Assembly: GCF_020194175.1 (NCBI RefSeq)
Contig: NZ_JADYVX010000006.1
Location: 186,001-250,000, forward strand
Reading direction: 5' to 3'
DNA: 64,000 nt
Source of the DNA: Bradyrhizobium sp. BRP22
Lineage (GTDB): Bacteria; Pseudomonadota; Alphaproteobacteria; Rhizobiales; Xanthobacteraceae
Shown: positions 33,301 through 40,811 of the stretch, piece after piece
Layout: each line of letters opens with the position of its first letter
How positions within the stretch are numbered: the stretch's first letter is position 1
Notes under the pieces: model-generated
Seen by the model: only the letters and a program-made list of their open reading frames with translations
What the model was told of the DNA's origin: nothing
Database searches by the model: none
Made by a program: the position numbers and the translations under genes

Positions 33301-35939
33301 GAGCTGAAAATGGGATCGACCCAATAGTTGACGCCACCGTCAGATGGCGAGGTCGGAAAAACATTGTCAGTGCCGTACGTGTAGTAGCCGTTGCCTGCGG
33401 CAGCCGTCAGCGGACCATTCGCATGAGCCGAGGTAAAGTAGTCGGGCGTGTCAGCGTAGTGCCCGTTGCTGTGATAGCTGACCACATAGGTCGTACCCGC
33501 CGATATGGATACCGGGTTGGCGAACGTTACGGTCTGCCAGCCACTGGCGGTCTCCTGGGTAAAGGTTGCGCTCGCCAACAAGGTGCCATTGCTGGTCCAA
33601 AGCGAGCCAATATGCTCGCCTCCATCGCCTGCGCTCTTGTAGTAGCGGATGCCGACGATCGTGCCCGACTGCGTCGACGTGAACGTCATGCCCAAGGTAA
33701 CGAATCCGACATCGCTGTCGATCGGAATGCGCGGGACGTCGGAGCTGGAGAACAGGGTCACCAGCGGTGCAGATTCGACATTGATTGTTATGCCAGCATC
33801 AGGAGTTTCCATGTTCACGCTGTCGTCGACGGCGCGAGTTTCAATATGATAGGTTCCTCCCGTGAGAGGCGTGAACGTATAGCTCCAATTCTCAAGGCCC
33901 TCGGCACGATGCCAAGTCGCACCTCCATCAGTCGATATCTCGACCACGGCGACTTTTCCGCCGCCGGAGTCTACCGCTGTCCCCGTGATGGTTAGTGGGT
34001 GCGCCGCTACAATTGATGAGCCTGCGGCGGGCGGCGCAATCGTTGATGTCGGGGCCGCGTGATCGGTCGACTGCTGAGCAATTACGAGACTTTGCATCAG
34101 CGTGTCAGGCTGGACTCCCATATCGGCAAACAAGTTGACCATGGCCTGCTGGACGTTGGGATCCGTCGGCGTCTCTTCGTTGTCATGATGTGAATCAAGA
34201 CCCCAGGTCCAGTAGACGGTGCCGGCACCGAAAACCAGGGCGCCGCTTGTCGGATCTCGATAGAGGGTCAGGCTGTGTGTAGCGGTGCCTGGTCCAGTGG
34301 TATTGCCGTTGTCAAGGAGAAGAGTGTTCACGTCTACTGTCGTGGACGAGAGGTCGATCAGACCGGCAGGCCGAGAACCATTGTCAAGATCCGAATCCCA
34401 CTCATATCCGAGAAGGTTTGGAGTCAGCGAATAGACCTGACCCGCTTGAATATCCTGGACCGCGGTATTGTCCCAAAAGCGAAACTGCGAGAGGTCATAC
34501 GGTATTTGAATGGTGTCGAGGCGATAGGAATCAACGGTGAAGATTGTTCCGGTGAGCGCGTTCTCCGGATCACCCGCGCCTAATTCCGGATCTCGCCAAG
34601 TACTGGTTGTGTTACCGATATCAGTGTCAGCGTTCGACCATGTTTCCTTGTAGGAGACCAAGGTCTTGTACGGTGTTCCGGATCCGTCGATGCTGTTTTC
34701 CCACCGCGTTTCCCAATAGACCTCGTTGCCGCTCAGGAAGGCCAGATTGACCCCGGCGTCCTTGGCTGCCTCGACGTTGGCCCGCTGGTCCGCGGACCAA
34801 TATTCATCGTGACCAACAGACAGAAAGATCTTGTCGTTGAGGAGCTGCGGAGTATTTTGCGCAGTATCGATGCCCGAGATGTACGTGACATCGTAGCCGT
34901 TCTCCTCGAGCCAGCGAATGGCTGGATATTCCTCGCCGAAAATATAGTCCTGCGGGCCGGCCGAAAAACCGCCATCTCTCGTCACGAATGGACGGTTGTA
35001 ACTTACCGCGTCGGCGCGTCCGGCGTGGCCACTGTCATCGATCCCACCGTACAGATTATAGCCGCCCCACCAGTTGTACGCCTCCCAGGTCGTGTCGGAC
35101 GTTTGAAACGTGATATCTGCCGGATCGGTGTCATCACGGACAACAAAGGGAATCATGTTCTGACCGCCCGTGTCGAGGCGAGTCAGGTCGGCCACGTAAA
35201 CCCCTGATACAGCGTCTGCCGGAATATTCCAGGAAGCCGACACCGACCAATTGCCTGCGTCAACCAGTTTGGTGTCTGGATCGAAAAGCGGATCTGGTTG
35301 TACCTGGGCGGCAGCGAGATTTTCCGTTATCGATGTGACGAGGTGAGCGCCGTTGCCACCATAGTAGCCGAGGCGATAAATATCGATGCGGTAGTTCGTA
35401 GCGTCAGTGTTGATTTTGAAATCGATCCGGTTTCCATGATCTATCGTAAACTGAGCAGCAAAGCCCTCGATGCTCGTGTCGGCCTGACCAATCAGCCAGA
35501 CGCTCTCGGGAGTGCCCTGCTTCATGTTCTCGAGAACGATCGGGTTACTCGACGACGCGTTTGCCGCGGCTGCCTGCGTTGTGCTTGTCGCGCCTGCGGC
35601 TGCCTGCGTTGCGCCTGTTCCACTGGTCGCCGCTTGCAGCCCATTGGGTGTCAGCGCCTGTGACCGATCGAGCAGAAAGTCGGCCGCCGCCGGCGGCGGA
35701 GCGGCGCCCGGGCTGATCGTCTTAGCGGTGGCATGAACCGGTGTGTAGAGTTCGAGAACTCTCGGCGCATAACCTGACGGTTGAGCGTTTCCGCTTGGCG
35801 GGCCGCCGGTTCGGATTGAGCAAATGGTACAGGCTCTCCCGGTGCACGAGCTGCAAGGATCTTGTAGCGCCTGTTGACGCCAATCGGAGTTCCAGGAGTC
35901 AGGGGAATTGGGGCCGTCGGATCCTGCGGGTGAGCTCAT
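30333..35939 (-). CDS. Giant exoprotein 2: paralogue of giant exoprotein 1
   Basis: An 1868-aa protein convergent with its paralogue. The order is a short N-terminus with a Cys motif (C29, C32, C37, C40 in CSSCTGRACTIC), Ala/Thr linker, Ig-like lead domain (from about 135), DMFase-like domain (about 272-605; FQTSDTTWEAYNWWGGYNLY, SVGHDEYWSADQRANVEAA), Ig-like module (626-725), DUF4082-like modules at about 725-880, 985-1138, 1443-1597 and 1705-1868, and cadherin-like modules at about 883-983, 1145-1240, 1244-1340, 1343-1440 and 1605-1702. It has one more cadherin unit than protein 1. Both end in YGVDV[LV]FRPQLAA. There is no Sec signal. ATG 35939 follows GGAG. Type I export is inferred. Confidence 0.88.
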   Translation of the reverse strand: MSSPAGSDGPNSPDSWNSDWRQQALQDPCSSCTGRACTICSIRTGGPPSGNAQPSGYAPRVLELYTPVHATAKTISPGAAPPPAAADFLLDRSQALTPNGLQAATSGTGATQAAAGATSTTQAAAANASSSNPIVLENMKQGTPESVWLIGQADTSIEGFAAQFTIDHGNRIDFKINTDATNYRIDIYRLGYYGGNGAHLVTSITENLAAAQVQPDPLFDPDTKLVDAGNWSVSASWNIPADAVSGVYVADLTRLDTGGQNMIPFVVRDDTDPADITFQTSDTTWEAYNWWGGYNLYGGIDDSGHAGRADAVSYNRPFVTRDGGFSAGPQDYIFGEEYPAIRWLEENGYDVTYISGIDTAQNTPQLLNDKIFLSVGHDEYWSADQRANVEAAKDAGVNLAFLSGNEVYWETRWENSIDGSGTPYKTLVSYKETWSNADTDIGNTTSTWRDPELGAGDPENALTGTIFTVDSYRLDTIQIPYDLSQFRFWDNTAVQDIQAGQVYSLTPNLLGYEWDSDLDNGSRPAGLIDLSSTTVDVNTLLLDNGNTTGPGTATHSLTLYRDPTSGALVFGAGTVYWTWGLDSHHDNEETPTDPNVQQAMVNLFADMGVQPDTLMQSLVIAQQSTDHAAPTSTIAPPAAGSSIVAAHPLTITGTAVDSGGGKVAVVEISTDGGATWHRAEGLENWSYTFTPLTGGTYHIETRAVDDSVNMETPDAGITINVESAPLVTLFSSSDVPRIPIDSDVGFVTLGMTFTSTQSGTIVGIRYYKSAGDGGEHIGSLWTSNGTLLASATFTQETASGWQTVTFANPVSISAGTTYVVSYHSNGHYADTPDYFTSAHANGPLTAAAGNGYYTYGTDNVFPTSPSDGGVNYWVDPIFSSAPTANLPPVGSNDNGFEVASGAPMTFTAAQLLANDSDPNGDILSISGVGAASNGTVSFNSQTNTITFTPKPGYLGPASFGYSISDGRGGTGSAIVNLTVINPEDDAGLFSSADTPAVLSDPDSGGINLGVHFLASANGTITGIKFYKGTNDTGTHTGSLWSSNGTLLATVTFTNETASGWQTATFSNPVTITAGTSYVASFHSDGHYTSTAEYFTSDHVNGVLTAPTDAGVYTYGDDNLFPTSTFNGTNYWVDVVFDTGGAPSTNQPPIANNDSGFTTPQDNVLTIAASALLANDTDLDGNTLTITGAGLGVNGTASYLLNSNTVTFTPDAGYSGPASFTYMISDGHGGTASATVNLTVEPSTNHPPVAVADSGFTTTRDNSLAIAASALLANDIDQDGDALVVIGANGGVNGTASYDSQNKTVTFTPLAGYTGPASFNYTISDGNGGTALGTVNLNITASTNRPPVAVDDNGLNATEDTPFVIAATSLLLNDSDPDGDALSMTGIVGGSAVHGVAAFNSANATITFTPTPGYTGPASFEYTVSDGHGGVASANVSLNVAAAVPTVSLFSGADTPRTLGDPDAVGVNLGVKFVTSEDGTITGIRYYKGANDTGVHTGSLWTSTGTLLASATFTNETVSGWQTVTFSTPIAVTAGTTYVASFHSNGHYTSTSGYFSATYNNGPLTATDVGNGLYTYGSDNLFPTSSFGATNYWVDVTFSPATVGVDQPPVAVNDSGFKATQDTVLSITAASLLVNDTDPDGDPLSITGVGGATHGVAAFNPQTNTITFNPDSGYAGSASFNYTIADGRGGTASASVALTVNAASANSVSLFSSSSAPSTVIVNDSDSVELGVKFQASTSGDITGIRFYKGTENTGPHVADLWTADGTLLATATFANETASGWQQVNFSAPVTITAGTTYVASYHTSGFYSADPGLFTGPVSNGPLTAPSSAAINGNGVYAYGSDSLFPTNTYNSTSYGVDVVFRPQLAA

Positions 35940-35994
35940 TTAACGCTCCGCAATTAAATACAGGACAAATGCGACTATCGGTCGCATGCGGTAA

Positions 35995-36075
35995 ACTGCC
36001 CCAACGTCGATGCATAATCAATTTAATTCTATTTAAAATTTAAATATTACGAATATTTAATGTCGGGCGTTAATT
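35995..36075. promoter_or_regulatory. AT-rich tract upstream of giant gene 2
   Basis: AATTTAATTCTATTTAAAAT, TTTAAATATTACGAATATTT and TTAATTAGG words fill about 65 bp starting some 70 bases upstream of the leftward start at 35939. It resembles the tract upstream of giant gene 1, so the two paralogues may be under the same control. This is the rightmost AT-rich tract of the series. Confidence 0.45.
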
Positions 36076-36118
36076 AGGCGCGCTCCTTGGACCGACGCTT
36101 TTCTATCAGTTTCGGCTG

Positions 36119-37124
36119 TTGAGCGATCTGCACATGCTTCGATTGCGCTCGCCCATCGCGCCTGGACACGTTGCGCAAGAGATCGCCGATCCCGTCGGAT
36201 TGTCTGCCGCACACCGATTGCTCAGCACCTCCCACCACCTCGTGGGCAATCATGCCGAGGCGCTCTCGCATCTGGAAACCTGGAAGCCGCGCCCGTCTCA
36301 ACATTACCGACACCAGCGCCTTCAACGCCGGCCGCGTTCCCCGGATCGGCCGGAGCCGCGTTCTCTGGCTGCTCGGTTTTCCGGATCAGGCGGTCGAGGC
36401 CGTCAGGACAGCGGACGAGGAAGCGATCAATGTTCGAAGCCCGGTGCCGTCTGTATCGTGACGATCTGGGGCGCAAACGTCTTCGGATGGGATCGGTGAT
36501 TGGGATGCGGTCGAGGAACGCGCCGATCGATTGATCGCCTATGCGAGCAAGTATTCGCTGGGGCCGCACATTGCCGTACGCAATGGCATGAAGGGCGCCG
36601 TGCTGATCAACCGCGGCAACATCGAACCTGGCGTCGAACTGTTGCGGGCGGCGCTGGCGAAGTTGCGGGCGGATCATTACGAACTCTATACTGGCGGGCT
36701 GTGCCTGGCCCTGGCCGACGGCCTTGGTGCGAGTGGCCGGCTGGATGAAGCGCTGACCGCGCTCGATGACACGATCGCAATCGTCAATGCCAATGGCGGT
36801 TCGCTGGATCTGCCGGAATTACTGCGTACCAAAGGCACGCTTCTGGCGCGCGCTGGCGATCCGGTCGGGGCGGAAGAGAATTTGCGGAGCTCGCTTGCAC
36901 TGGCGAGGAGCCACTCCGCGCTCTCGCTGCAACTCCGCACGGCGATGAGCTTTGTCCGTCTGAAGACCTGTCAGGGCGATCCCGCCGAAGCCTGTGCCAC
37001 GCTTGCCGACATCTACGGTCGATTCACCGAGGGTTTCGATACTGCCGATCTTCGAGCCGCTAAAGGGATCCTCGGCGAGATGAACCCCGTGTCGATCTCG
37101 ACGCCTAAGATATCTTCAGCCTAG
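36119..37124 (+). pseudogene. Remnant of an ATPase/TPR-type transcriptional regulator
   Basis: Broken C-terminal half of the large regulator family (winged-helix DNA-binding domain, AAA-like ATPase, TPR tail) common in Bradyrhizobium. One frame reads EIADPVGLSAAHRLLSTSHH then breaks; the next frame continues RSRVLWLLGFPDQAVEAVRT, meets an in-frame TGA at 36459-36461, and resumes in the same frame with DWDAVEERADRLIAYASKY and about 190 residues of TPR-like sequence (AVLINRGNIEPGVELLRAAL, LLRTKGTLLARAG). The N-terminal DNA-binding and ATPase parts are absent. One frameshift, one stop and the truncation show it is dead, although the 3' ORF 36531-37124 is intact and could be mis-annotated as a gene. 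Confidence 0.75.
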
Positions 37125-37287
37125 CTGCATCTCCGCCGAAACGCATTGTGATCGGCACATGCCGCTGGCGGCGGAGGATGCGAAGCAAGTCAAGCACGAA
37201 ATTGCGTGCCGGCCACTCGACTTTCCGCTTGCGAGCACCCAAGTTCCGATTGGGAACGGACGGTCTCGCAAGCTCAAAAGCACGGAT

Positions 37288-38556
37288 ATGGTCATGCGCC
37301 GCATTGTCGTTACGGGAATGGGATTGGTGTCGCCGCTCGGTTGCGGCGTCGAGGTCGCATGGTCGCGGCTGACAGCCGGACGATCAGGGCTTCGCGCCTT
37401 GCCGGCATGGGCGGCTGCGCTGCCGGCGCGCGTCGCCGGGATCGTGCCCATCAAGGCCGAAGATCCCGAAGGCGGTTTCGATCCCGATCTCGGCGCGCCA
37501 CCGAAGGATCAGCGCAAGATGGACCGCTTCATCCTGTTCGCACTGGTTGCCGCGGCGGAGGCGATTGCGCAGGCCGCATGGACGCCTGCGGACGCGCATG
37601 CGATGGAGCGAACCGCGATCGTCATTGCATCCGGCATCGGCGGATTTCCGGCGATTGTCGAGGCGGTGCGCACCACCGATCAGCGCGGCGTCCGCCGCCT
37701 GTCACCGTTCACGGTGCCGTCGTTCCTTGCCAACCTTGCGGCCGGCCACGTCTCGATTCGCCATGGCTTCAGGGGCCCGATCGGCGCGCCCGTCACCGCC
37801 TGCGCCGCGAGCGTGCAGGCGATTGGCGATGCCGCGCGCCTGATCCGGTCGGGAGAAGCCGATGTCGCCATCTGCGGCGGCGCGGAGGCCTGCATCGATC
37901 TCGTAAGCCTTGGCGGCTTTGCCGCCGCGCGGGCGCTGTCGACCGATTTCAACGAAACGCCCGAACGCGCATCGCGTCCCTTCGACGGCGACCGCGATGG
38001 CTTCGTGATGGGCGAAGGCGCAGGCATGCTCGTCATCGAGGAACTCGATCATGCGCTCCAGCGCGGAGCCAAGCCCGTTGCCGAAATCATCGGCTATGGC
38101 ACGACCGCCGATGCCCATCACATAACCTCGGGCCCCGAAGACGGCGACGGTGCACGCCGTGCGATGGAGCTCGCCTTACGTCAGGCGCGACTCGAACCCG
38201 GCCAGGTGCAACATCTCAACGCGCACTCGACCTCCACGCCGGCCGGCGATCACTCCGAGATCGAAGCCATCAAGTCGGTGTTCGGGCGCGACGGCAAGAT
38301 CGCGGTGAGCGCAACCAAATCGGCGACAGGGCATCTGCTCGGCGCGGCCGGCGGATTGGAGGCGATCTTCACTGTTCTCGCACTCCGCGATCAGGTGGCG
38401 CCGCCGACCCTCAATCTCGAAAATCCCGACGATGCCGCTGACGGCATCGACCTCGTCGCCAGGGAAGCCAGGCCGATGGCGATGGAGCACGCGATCTCGA
38501 ACGGATTCGGCTTCGGCGGCGTCAACGCCAGCATCATCCTGCGACGCTGGACGTGA
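37288..38556 (+). CDS. fabF: Beta-ketoacyl-ACP synthase II (FabF-like)
   Basis: Condensing enzyme of fatty-acid elongation, 422 aa, the usual KAS II length. Counting from MRRIVVTGMG at 37294, the thiolase-fold triad is C170 (VTACAAS), H312 (LNAHSTSTPAGD) and H348 (KSATGHLLGAAGG), with K343. GFVMGEGAGMLVIE and NGFGFGGVNAS are also canonical. The usual HGTSTP is HSTSTP here. The frame is open from 37159, but MVMRRIVVTGMG at 37288 matches family N-termini; 37294 is equally possible. It stands apart from a fab operon, so this may be a second KAS II used for a special acyl chain rather than the housekeeping copy. Confidence 0.93.
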   Translation: MVMRRIVVTGMGLVSPLGCGVEVAWSRLTAGRSGLRALPAWAAALPARVAGIVPIKAEDPEGGFDPDLGAPPKDQRKMDRFILFALVAAAEAIAQAAWTPADAHAMERTAIVIASGIGGFPAIVEAVRTTDQRGVRRLSPFTVPSFLANLAAGHVSIRHGFRGPIGAPVTACAASVQAIGDAARLIRSGEADVAICGGAEACIDLVSLGGFAAARALSTDFNETPERASRPFDGDRDGFVMGEGAGMLVIEELDHALQRGAKPVAEIIGYGTTADAHHITSGPEDGDGARRAMELALRQARLEPGQVQHLNAHSTSTPAGDHSEIEAIKSVFGRDGKIAVSATKSATGHLLGAAGGLEAIFTVLALRDQVAPPTLNLENPDDAADGIDLVAREARPMAMEHAISNGFGFGGVNASIILRRWT

Positions 38557-38563
38557 GTCGGCG

Positions 38564-39589
38564 TCAGACCGCCGGCGGATTGCGGTCGATAAAGGTCGAG
38601 CGTTGGTGCCAATAGGGATAAGGCAGCGTCACCTTGCTGGCCTCATCCAGCTTGGCAACCTGCTCCTTGGTCAACGACCATCCGATCGCGCCGAGGTTCT
38701 CGCGCAGTTGCGTTTCGTTGCGCGCCCCGATGATCAGCGTCGCAACCGTCGGTCGCTGCAACAGCCAGTTCAGCGCGATCTGCGATACGCTCTTGCCGGT
38801 GTCCTTGGCGATCTCGTCGATCGCATCGACGACGCGGTAGACGTGTTCATCCGGCACCGGCGGTCCGAAGGAAGACGTCTGCGGCAACCTGCTGACCTCC
38901 GGCCGCGGCTGATCGCGCCGGATCTTGCCGGTGAGCCGGCCCCAGCCGAGCGGCGACCACACCACTGCGCCCAGGCCCTGGTCGAGGCAGAGCGGCATCA
39001 ACTCCCACTCGTAATCGCGCCCGATCAACGAATAATAGGTCTGGTTGGCGACATAGCGCGGGAAGCCGTATTTGTCGGCAACCGAAAGCGCCTTCATCAG
39101 GTGCCAGCCAGAGAAATTCGAGACGCCGACATAGCGGATCTTGCCGGCGCGCACCAGCGCATCGAGTGTTCCCAACACCTCTTCGGGCGGCGTGAACGCA
39201 TCGAAACCATGGAGCTGGAACAGGTCGATATAATCCGTTCCGAGGCGGCTGAGTGAGCCGTCGACGGCCGCGAGCAGATGCTGACGTGAGGAGCCAATAT
39301 CATTCGGTCCTTCGCCGAAGCGGAAGCTGGCCTTGGTCGAGATCAGCACCTTGTCGCGCCGGCCCTTGATCGCCTGGCCGAGCACGCGTTCGGATTCGCC
39401 CATGGAATAGACATCAGCGGTGTCGAACATCGATACGCCGGCATCGAGGCAGATGTCGACCAGCCGCCGCGCTTCGGTCGCATCGGTATTGCCCCACGCG
39501 GCGAGACGACCGACGCCGCCGAAGGTGCCGGTGCCGAAGCTGAGCGCGGGCACGCTAAACCCTGATTTTCCCAGGCGTCGATATTCCAT
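38564..39589 (-). CDS. Aldo/keto reductase
   Basis: NADPH-dependent oxidoreductase of 341 aa with a TIM-barrel fold. The catalytic tetrad is visible as D56, Y61 (FDTADVYSMGESE), K86 (STKASF) and H127 (FQLHGFD). GVSNFSGWHL, VANQTYYSLIGRDYEWELMP and LIIGARNETQLREN complete the AKR pattern and resemble the YajO/IolS-like group. The start is ATG 39589 with GGAG nine bases upstream; TTG at 39595 is less likely. It converges with fabF, with only seven bases between stops. The substrate is unknown. Confidence 0.9.
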   Translation of the reverse strand: MEYRRLGKSGFSVPALSFGTGTFGGVGRLAAWGNTDATEARRLVDICLDAGVSMFDTADVYSMGESERVLGQAIKGRRDKVLISTKASFRFGEGPNDIGSSRQHLLAAVDGSLSRLGTDYIDLFQLHGFDAFTPPEEVLGTLDALVRAGKIRYVGVSNFSGWHLMKALSVADKYGFPRYVANQTYYSLIGRDYEWELMPLCLDQGLGAVVWSPLGWGRLTGKIRRDQPRPEVSRLPQTSSFGPPVPDEHVYRVVDAIDEIAKDTGKSVSQIALNWLLQRPTVATLIIGARNETQLRENLGAIGWSLTKEQVAKLDEASKVTLPYPYWHQRSTFIDRNPPAV

Positions 39590-39857
39590 CTGCAAGTTCT
39601 CCCAGCCTTGACCTGGATCCGTGCGGCCGTTGCCGTCATGTTACAATGGTAACCAAATCTGACGCAGGCGCAATTACGGGCTGTGGAACAAGCAAGTGAA
39701 GTCAAAGTGATTTGACACTTTCCCTGACGCGACGCGCGCATCCGCCTCCACGAAACGTCGCCCCAGCAAAAATCGATCCGTGAAGCCCGATCACTCCAAT
39801 TGCAGCACCGTCCGTGACGTAATATGATGAGTGAAATACAATCGAGAGGATGCTGCC

Positions 39858-40685
39858 ATGTCGGAGGAACTGACCGAGGTTGAAACCGGCACCGGCGAAC
39901 TGCTGTGCCATGTCGACGGCCGCGTCGCCATCCTCACGCTGAACCGGCCCGAAGCGCGCAACGCGCTTTCGGACAATCTCACCCCGGCCTTGCGGCGCAT
40001 GATCAAGAGCCTGGGCGACGATCCGAACATTGGCGCGCTCCTGATCACGGGCGCCGGCAATGCGTTTTGCGCCGGCGGCGACGTCAAGGGCATGGGAAGC
40101 GGCATTGCACGGCCCGAACGGACGCTCGAGGAGCGTGTCGCCATTCTCCAGGAAAGGCAGCGCACGCTCACGGGCGTGCTGGCGGCTGTCCGCAAACCCA
40201 CCGTCGCCGCCCTCCCTGGTCCGGCTGCGGGCGCAGGTCTTGCCATCGCACTCGCCTGCGACATCCGGATCGCCGCCGAGTCCGCGATCATGGCTACCGG
40301 CTATGCCCGCATCGGCCTATCCGGCGACTACGGTGTTGCCTGGCTGCTGACGCGCCTGGCGGGAACGTCCCGCGCGCGCGAATTGATGTTCCTGTCGGAA
40401 CGCCTCGACGCCAGGCGCTGCGAGGCGTTCGGCTTGGTCAACCGCGTCGTCCCGGACGATCAGCTGCGATCGGCGGCGCTGGAGCTGGCAAGGCAGCTCG
40501 CCGATGGGCCGCCGATCGCGCTCGGCTATATGAAGGACAATCTCGACCACGCCCTCGCCTCAGACCTTCTGGCCTCGATGGACCTGGAAGCCGAGCACAT
40601 GGTCCGCGCGGCGCGCACCACCGACCACAATGAAGCCGTCCGCGCATTCGTCGAGAAGCGCAAGCCGGTGTTTCACGGGCGGTAG
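39858..40685 (+). CDS. Crotonase-family enzyme, PaaG-like isomerase rather than classical hydratase
   Basis: Enoyl-CoA hydratase/isomerase superfamily protein of 275 aa. The oxyanion-hole loops are NRPEARNALS and FCAGGDVKGMG. By hand alignment the two catalytic Glu of classical enoyl-CoA hydratase are replaced (Ala in GAGLAIALACDI, Tyr in ATGYARIG). An Asp, D157 in IGLSGDYGVAWLLTRLAG, falls where PaaG and 4-chlorobenzoyl-CoA dehalogenase have their catalytic Asp. An isomerase role (ring-1,2-epoxyphenylacetyl-CoA or delta3-enoyl-CoA) is therefore more likely than hydration. ATG 39858 was chosen because MSEELTEVETG fits the family and follows GAGAGG; an upstream ATG at 39831 is also in frame. 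Confidence 0.85.
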   Translation: MSEELTEVETGTGELLCHVDGRVAILTLNRPEARNALSDNLTPALRRMIKSLGDDPNIGALLITGAGNAFCAGGDVKGMGSGIARPERTLEERVAILQERQRTLTGVLAAVRKPTVAALPGPAAGAGLAIALACDIRIAAESAIMATGYARIGLSGDYGVAWLLTRLAGTSRARELMFLSERLDARRCEAFGLVNRVVPDDQLRSAALELARQLADGPPIALGYMKDNLDHALASDLLASMDLEAEHMVRAARTTDHNEAVRAFVEKRKPVFHGR

Positions 40686-40710
40686 AAGGCGAGACTCCTC
40701 GCGGAGCCGA

Positions 40711-40798
40711 AGGTGGGCAAAGCGAAGCGTGCCCACCTTCTCTTGCCCACCTTCCCTTGCCGATCATGAATGATGGGCACGCTTCGCTTTGCCCACCT
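40711..40798. repeat. Inverted-repeat element between convergent genes
   Basis: A 24-bp arm AGGTGGGCAAAGCGAAGCGT(GCCC) at 40711-40734 is repeated perfectly in inverse orientation at 40775-40798, with 40 bp between. It lies between the convergent crotonase and substrate-binding protein genes, so the transcript could form a long hairpin and stop transcription from both sides. A diverged single arm occurs at 63275-63304, so this is a dispersed genomic repeat. Confidence 0.8.
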
Positions 40799-40811
40799 GC
40801 AATCCCTCACC

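Noticed and set aside
37206..38441. 411-aa overlapping frame on the plus strand
   Set aside because: Same-strand shadow of fabF, extremely Arg-rich and without motifs.
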